NCBI RefSeq assembly: GCF_023501975.1
Contig: NZ_JAMFLH010000001.1
Location: 1 to 64,000, forward strand
DNA: 64,000 nt
From: Altererythrobacter sp. KTW20L
GTDB lineage: Bacteria > Pseudomonadota > Alphaproteobacteria > Sphingomonadales > Sphingomonadaceae
Direction: 5' to 3'
Positions 25,547 through 34,132 of this stretch are shown here, piece by piece. The position numbers and the translations under genes were made by a program. Numbering within the stretch: position 1 is the stretch's first letter; each line of letters begins with the position of its first letter. The notes under the pieces are model-generated. The model had not been told where the DNA came from, did no database searches, and worked only from the letters and a program-made list of their open reading frames with translations.

Positions 25547-27022
25547 TCACCCTGACCAGCGCGGCAGCCGCAGTCTCACCAGCAGCCCGCCCAGATCCTC
25601 GCTTTCGCCCAGTTCCACGCTGCCGCGATAGATTTCCGCCACGTCGCGCACGATGGCAAGGCCGAGGCCGGTGCCGGGCTTTTCGGTATCGAGCCGCGCG
25701 CCGCGGGTGAACAGTTCGCCGCGCTTGTCGGGCGGGATGCCCACGCCGTCATCCTCGATCCACACGGTGCACTGCTCGGCATCGGGTTCGGCATCGACCG
25801 TCACGAACACGCTGCCGCCGCCATACTTGGCCGCGTTCTCGATCAGGTTGCCGAGGATTTCCTCCAGGTCCTGCTTCTCGATCACCGCTCCGGCTTCCAC
25901 CGACCCGTCGATATCGAACCGCACATCGGGATAAAGCCGCGACACGGCCCGCTCCACCGCCTTGGCACTGTCCATCACATTGGTCCGCGCCAGACCCACG
26001 GCCCGGCGGCCAGCCGCACGGGCGCGGGCGAGGTGGTGATCGACCTGGCGGCGCATCACCAGCGTCTCGCGCAGCACGGTCTCTCCCAGGTCGGGCGAGC
26101 GGGCGGCGGCAGCGTTGGTCAGCACGGTGAGCGGAGTTTTCAGCGCATGGGCCAAGTTGCCCGCATGGGTGCGCGCCTCTTCCGCCTGCCGTTCCGAATG
26201 GGCGAGCAGCGCGTTCAGCTCCTCAACCATCGGCTGGACTTCCAGCGGCAGCGGATCGGTCACGCGATTGGCGCCCGATGTGCGGATGCGGGCGATGGCG
26301 CGGCGAATGCGGCGCAAGGGACCAAGTCCGTACCAGGTCTGCAACATGGCCATGATGAACAAGCCGATGCCCAACACGGCGAAGGACCAGATCAGGATGG
26401 CGCGGATGTCGGCCAGCTGCAGGTCCAGTTCCTCGCGCGATCCGGCCACGACATATTGCCACTGCACATCGCTGCCCGGCAGGCCCACGGTGCGCTGGGC
26501 AATGCGCAGGCGCTCGTCCTCGAACTGCTCGGAATCGTAGTAGATCGGGTCTGTCGCGATCACATCGTCGCGGATTTCCAGCGGACTGTCCCACAACGAA
26601 CGCGACAGGTAGGGCTGGAAACCGCCACCCGAAATCTGCCAGTAGAACCCGCTATTGGGTTCCAGGAAGCGCTGGTCGCCAAGGATGCGGTTGTAATAGA
26701 CCTCGCCCAGCGGATCGATCTCGGTCGAGGCGATCATTGCGGTGAGCGATTCTTCCAGCTCGCGGTCGAACTGGCTCGATACCAGGTTGGTCAGCGCGGA
26801 ATTGAGCGCCACGCCGCCCACGGCGAGCAGGATGAAAATCCAGCCCGCCGCGATCAGGATCATGCGGCGCGAAATGCTGCCGGTGTGCTGCACCGGCAGC
26901 GCTACGGCCGCCTCTGCCTCTGCCTTTGCGGGAGGCGCTATTCCATCGCGCCCGGCTAGCGGCAGTGCTTGCGGGAGGCCAGCGTCGGCCACGTCACTCG
27001 CGGGGGGCGTGGGCGGGATCAT
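25547..27022 (-). CDS. Two-component sensor histidine kinase
   Basis: A product of about 491 residues: an N-terminal cytoplasmic tail, TM1 (RMILIAAGWIFILLAVGGV), a ~150-residue periplasmic sensor, and TM2 (ILIWSFAVLGIGLFIMAML). HAMP follows, then a DHp domain with the phosphoacceptor His in GNLAHALKTPL. The HATPase domain has an N box (LGNLIENAAKYG) and G boxes (DDGVGIPP, GTGLGLAIV). The architecture resembles PhoQ-type kinases. It overlaps the end of the response-regulator gene. The longer ATG at 27043 is also possible. Confidence 0.9.
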   Translation of the reverse strand: MIPPTPPASDVADAGLPQALPLAGRDGIAPPAKAEAEAAVALPVQHTGSISRRMILIAAGWIFILLAVGGVALNSALTNLVSSQFDRELEESLTAMIASTEIDPLGEVYYNRILGDQRFLEPNSGFYWQISGGGFQPYLSRSLWDSPLEIRDDVIATDPIYYDSEQFEDERLRIAQRTVGLPGSDVQWQYVVAGSREELDLQLADIRAILIWSFAVLGIGLFIMAMLQTWYGLGPLRRIRRAIARIRTSGANRVTDPLPLEVQPMVEELNALLAHSERQAEEARTHAGNLAHALKTPLTVLTNAAAARSPDLGETVLRETLVMRRQVDHHLARARAAGRRAVGLARTNVMDSAKAVERAVSRLYPDVRFDIDGSVEAGAVIEKQDLEEILGNLIENAAKYGGGSVFVTVDAEPDAEQCTVWIEDDGVGIPPDKRGELFTRGARLDTEKPGTGLGLAIVRDVAEIYRGSVELGESEDLGGLLVRLRLPRWSG

Positions 27023-27671
27023 CCAGGCTGTAGCCCAGGCCACGGATCGTTGTGATCACATCGGCGCCCAGCTTCTTGCGGATGCGGGTGACGAACACTT
27101 CGATGGTGTTGGAGTCGCGATCGAAGTCCTGGTCGTAGATGTGTTCGATTAGCTCTGTGCGGCTGACGACCTTGCCCTTGTGGTGCATCAGGTAGCTGAG
27201 CAGCTTGTATTCCTGCGCGGTCAACTTGACCGGCTCTCCCGCCCGGGTGACGCGGCCGCTGCGCGTATCCAGTCGCACTTCGCCGGCGATCAGCTCGCTG
27301 CTGGCGTTGCCCGAAGCGCGCCGGATCAGCGCGCGCAGGCGGGCAATCAGTTCTTCGGACTGGAACGGCTTGGCAAGGTAATCGTCGGCCCCGGCATCGA
27401 GGCCGGCCACCTTGTCCGACCAGCTGTCGCGCGCGGTCAGCACCAGGACGGGGAAATTGCGCTTCTCGCGCCGCCACATGCCCAGCACGGTCAGCCCGTC
27501 GATCTCCGGCAGGCCAAGGTCGAGCACGGCGGCATCGTAGTCCTCGGTCGAGCCGAGGTAATGCCCGTCTTCACCATCGGTGGACAGGTCCACGGCATAG
27601 CCGTTCTGTTCCAGCGTGTTCTTGAGCTGCTGGCCCAGTGTCGGTTCATCCTCAACTATCAGGATGCGCAT
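26994..27671 (-). CDS. OmpR/PhoB-family response regulator
   Basis: A 225-residue regulator. The receiver domain has the acidic pair in VEDE, phospho-acceptor Asp51 (AVLDLGLPEIDG) and Lys101 (LAKPF). A winged-helix DNA-binding domain follows (LTAQEYKLLSYLMHH, DSNTIEVFVTRIRKKLGAD). It is the likely partner of the overlapping histidine kinase. The upstream PepSY gene suggests an envelope-stress or cation-responsive system of PhoP/PhoQ type. That is inferred from order and architecture only. Confidence 0.93.
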   Translation of the reverse strand: MRILIVEDEPTLGQQLKNTLEQNGYAVDLSTDGEDGHYLGSTEDYDAAVLDLGLPEIDGLTVLGMWRREKRNFPVLVLTARDSWSDKVAGLDAGADDYLAKPFQSEELIARLRALIRRASGNASSELIAGEVRLDTRSGRVTRAGEPVKLTAQEYKLLSYLMHHKGKVVSRTELIEHIYDQDFDRDSNTIEVFVTRIRKKLGADVITTIRGLGYSLDDPAHAPRE

Positions 27672-27749
27672 GCTTGTATTCCCCTGTTCCTTGCACCGGC
27701 CTTGATCGACCGGCTCCCCTCAACGCTTCGAACCTGCCACCGGATCCGG

Positions 27750-28076
27750 TTACCGCGACACGCGCAGGATGCGCGCGGTGCGGGCATCGACATCGACCCA
27801 GATCACCCGCCCGTCGCGGATGAACTTGAGGCGATAGGCCGCTGCGGCAGGATCGTATTCAAACCCGATATATTCGTCGGTCCGCTCCATCTGCGGGATA
27901 ATGCGCCGCTCGATATCGCGGATGGGCATGTTGCGCCCGGCCTGCATCTGCTCGCGCGCAGAGGCCTGCTCGCCCGCCCCCGGCTGGAACGAGCGCGACT
28001 GGGCCAGCGCGTCGGTTGCCAGAAGCGGGCCCGAAAGCAGGGCCATCGCGGCCATAGATGCAAGAATCCGTTTCAT
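27750..28076 (-). CDS. Secreted PepSY-like small protein
   Basis: A 108-residue protein with signal peptide MKRILASMAAMALLSGPLLA. It ends in a PepSY-like fold (YIGFEYDPAAAAYRLKFIRD, then VIWVDVDARTARILRVSR). Genes of this kind often sit directly before PhoP/PhoQ-like pairs in alphaproteobacteria. They may modulate the sensor from the periplasm. It lies 78 bases upstream of the response regulator on the same strand. Confidence 0.75.
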   Translation of the reverse strand: MKRILASMAAMALLSGPLLATDALAQSRSFQPGAGEQASAREQMQAGRNMPIRDIERRIIPQMERTDEYIGFEYDPAAAAYRLKFIRDGRVIWVDVDARTARILRVSR

Positions 28077-28155
28077 GATGGCCTTTTGCCTAGCGGCGGC
28101 GCGTTGAACAAGCTGTGAATGCACCCGCCGCCGTTCAGCAAGGTTCGAGTGCAGA

Positions 28156-28881
28156 TTAACGGGTCATCTCGAATTTGACACCCACGGTCACGCTGGCATC
28201 GACCTGCCCAGGGCGGACGGGCGTGGATGCCGCATCGGCAGACTGCAATTCGGCCTGGCGGAACATAGGTTGCGGGAAGCTGGGCGCGGTCATCTCGCTG
28301 ATCTCCAGCAGGCGCACGCCGGAATATCCGGCCATCCGCGCATAGGCCATCGCCCGCGCGTTGGCGCTTTCGACAGCGGCAGTGCGGGCCTGCTCCTGCG
28401 CGGCGGTGGGATCGTCGATGGCAAAGGAAATGCCTCCAAGGTCGGTCGCACCAGCGGCCACCAGCGCATCGAGCACCTGGCCCGTCTGGTCCACATTGCG
28501 CAGCTTCACGTTGACGCGGTTGCTCACGCGATAGCCGCGGAAGCGCTGGCTGCGGGTGGCTTCGTCATATTCGTATTCGGCGTTCAGGCTGATGCCGCTG
28601 GTCTGGATATCGTCGCGGTCGATGCCCAGCGCCTCGATCCGGTCGATCACGGCAGTCATCGCGGTCGCATTCTGCCGCATCGAAGCCACCGCCGTGGCGG
28701 CAAAGGTGGTGACGCCTGCATCAAGGTTGACCACATCCGGGTCGGTCGAAACGCTTTCGGTCACGGCAAGCTCGATCACCGGGCCGGTCGCCTGGATCTG
28801 CACTTCGGCAGCGCTGGCGGCGGCGGGCATCATGGCCATGGCAGCCATTGCAGCGGCGAGCGGAAGCTTTGCATTCGTCAT
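28156..28881 (-). CDS. SIMPL (DUF541) domain periplasmic protein
   Basis: A 241-residue protein with a signal peptide (AAAMAAMAMMPAAASAAE) and the SIMPL/DUF541 domain: GVTTFAATAVASMRQNATAM, YRVSNRVNVKLRNVDQTG and ARAMAYARMAGYSGVRLLEI. Family members form periplasmic assemblies, often linked to stress, but the biochemical role is not settled. It is upstream of the PepSY-two-component operon on the same strand and could belong to it (79-base gap). Confidence 0.88.
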   Translation of the reverse strand: MTNAKLPLAAAMAAMAMMPAAASAAEVQIQATGPVIELAVTESVSTDPDVVNLDAGVTTFAATAVASMRQNATAMTAVIDRIEALGIDRDDIQTSGISLNAEYEYDEATRSQRFRGYRVSNRVNVKLRNVDQTGQVLDALVAAGATDLGGISFAIDDPTAAQEQARTAAVESANARAMAYARMAGYSGVRLLEISEMTAPSFPQPMFRQAELQSADAASTPVRPGQVDASVTVGVKFEMTR

Positions 28882-28991
28882 GGGAAGTTCTCCAATCGTG
28901 TAGCGCGGCCAATGCGCGCGCAGTTATTACGACGGACTGAACCACGCGGTTCCTTGCCAGCAAGGTTCGCCGCGCCTACCTGCGCCCCACA

Positions 28992-30812
28992 ATGGCAGAA
29001 CCACCGATCGTTTCATGGGAAGGGCTTGGCCTGCAGCAAGGCGGCGGCTGGCTGTTCGGCGCGCCTCCCGGACCGGGGCTGGATCTTCACGTCGGCCCGC
29101 GTGACAGGCTGGCGCTGATTGGCCGCAACGGCGCGGGCAAGACTACCCTGCTGCGGCTGGTGGCGGGCGAGATCGAGGGCGATCGGGGGCTGCGCAAGAC
29201 CAAGCCCGGCACAAATATCGTGATCCTCGAACAGGAACCCGATTTTTCCGCCTGTCCCACGCTGATGGACTTCGCGCTGGGCGGCAGCAATGCGCCGGAA
29301 CGGCACGAGGTGGAGGCCATTGCCGGCCAGCTCGGCATTGCGATGGACACGCCCAGCGCCACGGCCAGCGGCGGCGAACGGCGGCGCGCGGCGCTGGCCC
29401 GCGCCCTGGCGCAGGATCCCGACCTGCTGCTGCTGGACGAGCCGACCAACCACCTCGACCTCGCCGCCATCGAATGGCTGGAATCGTGGCTCGAACGCTA
29501 TCGCGGGGCCTTCATCGTCATCAGCCATGACCGCACGTTCCTCAAACGCCTGACCCGCGCGACGATCTGGATCGATCGCGGCAACCTGCGCCGCAAGGAA
29601 GTGGGCTTCGGCGGCTATGAGGCGTGGGAAGAGCAGGTCTATGCCGAGGAAGCGCGCAACGCCGACCGGCTGGATGCGCGGCTGAAGCTGGAGGCGCACT
29701 GGCTGGAACGCGGCGTGACCGCGCGGCGCAAGCGCAACCAGGGTCGCCTCGCCAAGCTATGGGACATGCGCGCCGCGCGTGCGGCCATGATCAACCCGGC
29801 AGGCGCGGCCAAGCTGCAACTGGCAAGCGACGGGGAATTCAAATCCAAGTCGGTGATCGTGGCGGAGGATATCTCCAAGACCTACGGCGACCGCACGATC
29901 ATCAAGCCGTTCTCCCTGCGCATCCAGCGCGGGGACCGGATCGGCATCGTCGGCTCCAACGGCGCGGGCAAGACCACGCTGCTGAAGATGCTGACCGGCG
30001 ATCTGGAGCCCGATACCGGCAAGGTCACCCGTGCGCAGACCCTCTCGGGCGTGATGATCGACCAGCAACGCAAATTGCTCGATCCGCAGAAGACCGTGCG
30101 CGACGTGCTGGCCGAGGGCGGGGACTGGATCGACGTGCGCGGGGTACGCAAGCATGTGCAGGGGTACCTCAAGGACTTCCTGTTCGATCCTTCCGTGGTC
30201 GATGCCAAGATCGGCACGTTCAGCGGCGGCGAACGCAGCCGCATCCTGCTGGCGCGAGAATTTTCCCGCACCTCGAACCTCCTGGTGCTGGACGAACCGA
30301 CCAACGACCTCGACCTCGAAACGCTCGACCTGTTGCAGGAAGTGATCGCGGACTATGAAGGCACAGTCCTGATCGTCAGCCACGATCGCGATTTCCTCGA
30401 CCGCACGGTCACGGTCACGCTGGGCCTCGACGGCAGCGGCACGGTGGATATTGTCGCGGGCGGCTACGAAGACTGGGTCGCGCGGCGCCGGACAAGCAAA
30501 TCTTCCCCGGGACGGGGAGGGGGACCATCGCGGAGCGATGGTGGAGGGGCCGCGCCGAAAGCGCCCGCACCACCCTCGCCCGCCAAAAAGCTCAGCTACA
30601 AGGACCAGCGCGACTACGAGCTACTGCCCGCCCGGATCGAGGAACTCGACAAGCTGATCGCCAACGGCGAGGCCGCCCTGGCCGACCCCGCGCTCTACAC
30701 CGCCGACCCCGCCAAATTCGCCCGCATCAGCAAAAGCCTCGACCTCGCCCGCGAGGAAAAGGACGCCGCCGAAATGCGCTGGCTTGAACTGGCGGAACTG
30801 GTGGAGGGGTAG
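28992..30812 (+). CDS. ABC-F family ATPase (Uup-like), with a palindromic-element-derived linker
   Basis: A 606-residue protein with two ABC modules: Walker A GRNGAGKTTLLRL and GSNGAGKTTLLKM, signatures SGGERRRAAL and SGGERSRILL, and Walker B with the ABC-F D-E-P-T-N box. A C-terminal coiled-coil tail (LSYKDQRDYELLPARIEEL) matches Uup. It lacks membrane domains, so it works on ribosomes or nucleic acid. Between the second module and the tail (about residues 504-520) lies a Gly/Pro/Arg-rich linker encoded by a short palindromic repeat (30503-30549). Confidence 0.9.
   Translation: MAEPPIVSWEGLGLQQGGGWLFGAPPGPGLDLHVGPRDRLALIGRNGAGKTTLLRLVAGEIEGDRGLRKTKPGTNIVILEQEPDFSACPTLMDFALGGSNAPERHEVEAIAGQLGIAMDTPSATASGGERRRAALARALAQDPDLLLLDEPTNHLDLAAIEWLESWLERYRGAFIVISHDRTFLKRLTRATIWIDRGNLRRKEVGFGGYEAWEEQVYAEEARNADRLDARLKLEAHWLERGVTARRKRNQGRLAKLWDMRAARAAMINPAGAAKLQLASDGEFKSKSVIVAEDISKTYGDRTIIKPFSLRIQRGDRIGIVGSNGAGKTTLLKMLTGDLEPDTGKVTRAQTLSGVMIDQQRKLLDPQKTVRDVLAEGGDWIDVRGVRKHVQGYLKDFLFDPSVVDAKIGTFSGGERSRILLAREFSRTSNLLVLDEPTNDLDLETLDLLQEVIADYEGTVLIVSHDRDFLDRTVTVTLGLDGSGTVDIVAGGYEDWVARRRTSKSSPGRGGGPSRSDGGGAAPKAPAPPSPAKKLSYKDQRDYELLPARIEELDKLIANGEAALADPALYTADPAKFARISKSLDLAREEKDAAEMRWLELAELVEG
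30503..30549. repeat. Short palindromic element in the ABC-F linker
   Basis: The sequence TTCCCCGGGACGGGGAGGGG is followed by a perfect hairpin, CCATCG-CGGAG-CGATGG, and then TGGAGGGGC. I recognise this as a recurrent intergenic motif of sphingomonad genomes, from memory and not from a search. Here it is read in frame as SPGRGGGPSRSDGGGAA, in a linker where inserts should be harmless. Confidence 0.6.
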
Positions 30813-30822
30813 AGCCGCTCCC

Positions 30823-31293
30823 TTAAAGACGGTAGAAATCCGCTACCCGGTCGAGCGCCAGACGCAGCACCAGCTTGCCGCTGCGGGCGGGCCAGGCGAG
30901 GTTCTTTTCCGCCACGGGCAGGCTTTCGCCCGCGCAGACCACGCGCCACAGGATATCTTCCAGTCCGCGTCCGGCCTGGGCCAGCGCGCCGTTGAAGCGG
31001 GTGCGGGCGGCGATGGCGCGTTCGGACGGGTTCAGCCCCTGGTCGGCCGTGCCTTTGATGCGCACCGCGTCCCACCGCATCGTCACATTGGGGCCGAGCT
31101 GGGCGCGCTCGTAGTCGCCGCGCAGCGCTTCGCCTGCCTCGAACAATCGCGCATCGAGATGGCCGTGGGCGTGGAGCCAGGCGAGCGGGCTTTCCGCCAC
31201 GTTGACCGTCACGCTGCGACGGCGGCTGACCGGTCCACCCCGGCGGCGCGGGCCTTCTTCGGTCAGTTCCCGTTCGACGAGTTGCTGTTTCAT
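30823..31293 (-). CDS. DUF6456-family protein
   Basis: A 156-residue basic protein with RRRSVTVNVAESPLAWLHAH, LFEAGEALRGDYERAQLGP and NVTMRWDAVRIKG. This is the conserved block of a family annotated DUF6456 in alphaproteobacteria. No enzymatic motif is visible. Its role is unknown, with DNA binding suggested only by its basic character. It is divergent from the XRE gene (93-base gap) and convergent with the ABC-F gene. Confidence 0.75.
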   Translation of the reverse strand: MKQQLVERELTEEGPRRRGGPVSRRRSVTVNVAESPLAWLHAHGHLDARLFEAGEALRGDYERAQLGPNVTMRWDAVRIKGTADQGLNPSERAIAARTRFNGALAQAGRGLEDILWRVVCAGESLPVAEKNLAWPARSGKLVLRLALDRVADFYRL

Positions 31294-31386
31294 GCGCGAA
31301 TCTCCCCTTCAGCGACGCGAGGGGCCTTGTCAGATGGAACATTCTGTAGGAAAGTAGAAACCGATTTGGTTATATGAGGGCAGGCA

Positions 31387-31959
31387 ATGATCAACCGCAT
31401 CCGCGACATCCGCAAGGAAAAGGGCATGACACTGGCCGAAGTCGGCGCGGCCTGCAATCCGGCCACCACAGCGCAGACCATCGGGCGGCTGGAAACCGGG
31501 ATGCGCAATCTCAGCCTTGCCTGGATGAACCGGATCGGTGCAGCATTGGGCGTCGATCCCGAACTGCTGGTCAAGGGCGAGGAAGCCAGCGTTCCCATGG
31601 TCGTCGCCCGCCTGACAGACCAGGGAGCAGAAGCCCTCACCCGCCCGCGCGATGCGATCCTGCCCACCCAGCTGGTCGATGGCGCGCAGCTCGTCTGCCT
31701 GTCGATCGAGGCGCCGCAGGGTGAATACCGCAGCGGTGACCAGTTGTGGATGCGCCAATTGCGGCTGGAGGACGCCGCCCACCTCATCAACCGCGACGTG
31801 CTCGCCCCGCGCAGCGGCGGGCGCTATGCCTTCGGGCGGCTGATCGACCGGCAGGGCAGCATGGTGGCCCTGCTCCCGCCGGGCATGGGCCAGCGGCAGA
31901 TCGTGATTGACCGGCCTGCCTGGCTCGCCGTGGCCGAAATGCTGGTGCGCAAGCTGTAA
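31387..31959 (+). CDS. XRE-family transcriptional regulator
   Basis: A 190-residue protein. The N-terminal HTH_3/XRE domain is residues 1-60 (INRIRDIRKEKGMTLAEVGA, then QTIGRLETGMRNLSLAWMNR). The C-terminal region has no clear match, though its DQLWMRQLRLEDAAHLINRD stretch and size recall a peptidase-S24-like fold without a visible Ser/Lys dyad. It ends four bases before the glycosyltransferase gene, so both may be cotranscribed. Targets unknown. Confidence 0.85.
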   Translation: MINRIRDIRKEKGMTLAEVGAACNPATTAQTIGRLETGMRNLSLAWMNRIGAALGVDPELLVKGEEASVPMVVARLTDQGAEALTRPRDAILPTQLVDGAQLVCLSIEAPQGEYRSGDQLWMRQLRLEDAAHLINRDVLAPRSGGRYAFGRLIDRQGSMVALLPPGMGQRQIVIDRPAWLAVAEMLVRKL

Positions 31960-31963
31960 GCCG

Positions 31964-33142
31964 ATGAAGCGCCTGCTCTCCATCGCCACGCTATATCCCA
32001 ATGCGCACAACCCGCGCTTCGGCACTTTTGTTGCACGCCAGCTGGAGGCGCTGGCCGCGCGCGGCGATTGGGAAGTGACCGTGGTCAACCCCATCGGCGT
32101 GCCGCCCATTGCCATGGGGCGCTATGCCCCGCTGCTGGCCGCCGCGACAAGCGGGGAGGAACACGGCGTGATGGTGCACCGTCCGCGCTTCACCCTGATC
32201 CCGGCAGTGGGCGGACCGTTCAATCCGCGGATGATCCGCCGCGCTGTCTTTCCCCTCGCCCGGCGGCTCCATGCGGCGCAGCCGTTCGATGTCATCGATG
32301 CGCAGTTCTTCTATCCCGATGGGCCTGCTGCCGCCGCGATTGCCGCCGACCTTGGCCTGCCGCTGTCGATCAAGGCACGCGGGGCGGATATCTCGCACTG
32401 GGGGGCAAAGCCATATGCCCTGCGCAAGATGCGCAGCGCGGCACGACAGGCGGCAAGATTGCTGGCGGTAAGCGAGGCGCTGGCGGGCGACATGGCCGCG
32501 CTGGGCCTGCCGCGCGACAAGATCATCGTGCACTACACCGGCCTTGACCATGCGCTCTTCCGCCCCCTGGGGCGCGACCTCACCCGCCAGCGGCTGCTCG
32601 ACCAGTTCGGCGTGCCTGCCGGCGGCCCGCTACTTGCCAGCGTGGGCGCGCTGATCCCGCGCAAGGGGCAGCGCTTCGTGGTCGAGGCGCTTGCCGCCCT
32701 CCCCGATACGCAACTGGCGCTGGTGGGCCAGGGGCCGGACAAGGCCCTATTGGAAGCGCTGGCGGCAGAACTGGGTGTGGGCCACCGCGTCCATTTCCTC
32801 GGCGTTCTCGATCATGCCAGCCTTCCGGTGGTGCTGTCCGCGGCCGACGCCATGGTCCTGCCATCGGCCAGCGAGGGCCTGGCCAACGCCTGGGTCGAGG
32901 CGCTCGCCTGTGGCACGCCGCTGGTCATCACCGATGCGGGCGGCGCGCGCGAGCTGGTGAAATCACCCGCATCGGGCCGCATCGTGGAGCGCAATGCCGC
33001 CGCGCTCGCCGCAGGGGTACGCGAGGTACTCGCCGCCAGTCTGCCGCCCGAACATGTCGCCGCCACCGCCGCGCAGTTCAGCTGGGAGAACAATGCCGAG
33101 GCCCTGGCGGAATACTACGCCGGGCTGATCAGCAAGGCCTAA
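31964..33142 (+). CDS. GT4-family glycosyltransferase
   Basis: A 392-residue GT-B glycosyltransferase. The N-terminal acceptor domain starts MKRLLSIATLYPNAHNP. The GT4 domain has VGALIPRKGQRFVVEAL, GQGPDKALLEALAAELG and the E-x7-E motif in PSASEGLANAWVEALACG. It would transfer a nucleotide sugar to a surface polysaccharide or lipid; the acceptor is unknown. Its stop codon overlaps the convergent secF stop by a few bases. The start at 31964 follows the XRE stop. Confidence 0.9.
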   Translation: MKRLLSIATLYPNAHNPRFGTFVARQLEALAARGDWEVTVVNPIGVPPIAMGRYAPLLAAATSGEEHGVMVHRPRFTLIPAVGGPFNPRMIRRAVFPLARRLHAAQPFDVIDAQFFYPDGPAAAAIAADLGLPLSIKARGADISHWGAKPYALRKMRSAARQAARLLAVSEALAGDMAALGLPRDKIIVHYTGLDHALFRPLGRDLTRQRLLDQFGVPAGGPLLASVGALIPRKGQRFVVEALAALPDTQLALVGQGPDKALLEALAAELGVGHRVHFLGVLDHASLPVVLSAADAMVLPSASEGLANAWVEALACGTPLVITDAGGARELVKSPASGRIVERNAAALAAGVREVLAASLPPEHVAATAAQFSWENNAEALAEYYAGLISKA

Positions 33143-34116
33143 GCCTCCCCGCGCGCCTTCCGCTCCTGCACGTCCATGCTGGTCTCCCGCGGCACGAAGC
33201 TGTCCGAACTCACGCCCAGCCAGATGAGGATCGGCGCGGCCATGTAGACCGAGCTGTAGGTGCCGACGAAAATGCCCAGCGTGATGCAGGCGGTAAGGCC
33301 GAACAGGCTGGCCGGACCGAACCACAGCAGCGGCATCAGCGCGACCAGCAGCGTGACCGAAGTCATGATCGTGCGGGCCAGAGTCTCGTTTACCGACAAG
33401 TCGAGCAGTTCGGGCACCGGCATCTTGCGGTATTTCTTCAGGTTCTCGCGGATGCGGTCATAGACCACGATAGTGTCGTTAAGCGAATAGCCGATGATGG
33501 CCAGAATCGCCGCCACGATCTGCAAGCTGAATTCCAGCTGGAACAGCGCCAGCATGCCCATGGTCAGCGATACGTCGTGCAGCAACGCCAGCAGCGCGCC
33601 TACGCCGAACTGCCATTCGAACCGGATCCAAATGTAGATCGAGATGGCAATCATCGCGAACATCAGCGCCATCAGCGCGGTTTGGCGGAATTCGCCCGAA
33701 ACCTTGCCCGAAACCGTATCCACCCCGTCGATCCTAACGCCGGGATGACCGACCTCGATCGAGCCAACGATCTGGCGGCTGATGCGTTCTGCGGCAGCGG
33801 GATCGGAAGTCGCCTCGTCGGGCAGTCTGACGCGGATCGACACTTCGTTGGCCGCGCCGAAGCGCTGGACCACGGGGTCACCGAACCCCAGCGCCCCCAC
33901 GGTATCGCGCAGTTCCTCCACCGGAGCCTCCGCCTCGCCCACGAAAGTGGCGCGGATTTCCTGGCCGCCGGCAAAATCCACGCCGTAGTTGAGGCCGTTG
34001 GTCCAGACCAGCGCCCAGCTGGCGATGATCAGGATCACGCTGACGACGTAGAACGGCATGCGCCATTTCAGGAACTTGATGTTGGTGTCTTCGGGGACGA
34101 GCTTGAGCAGTTTCAT
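33139..34116 (-). CDS. secF: Protein translocase subunit SecF
   Basis: A 325-residue inner-membrane protein with the Sec_GG motif region (GLNYGVDFAGGQEIRATF), a periplasmic domain and five C-terminal TM helices. These include LAIIGYSLNDTIVVYDRIRE, the conserved SecD/SecF loop. It uses the proton gradient with SecD to pull secreted proteins out of SecYEG. It is third in the canonical yajC-secD-secF operon. Confidence 0.95.
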   Translation of the reverse strand: MKLLKLVPEDTNIKFLKWRMPFYVVSVILIIASWALVWTNGLNYGVDFAGGQEIRATFVGEAEAPVEELRDTVGALGFGDPVVQRFGAANEVSIRVRLPDEATSDPAAAERISRQIVGSIEVGHPGVRIDGVDTVSGKVSGEFRQTALMALMFAMIAISIYIWIRFEWQFGVGALLALLHDVSLTMGMLALFQLEFSLQIVAAILAIIGYSLNDTIVVYDRIRENLKKYRKMPVPELLDLSVNETLARTIMTSVTLLVALMPLLWFGPASLFGLTACITLGIFVGTYSSVYMAAPILIWLGVSSDSFVPRETSMDVQERKARGEA

Positions 34117-34132
34117 GGTAGAATTCCCGAGC

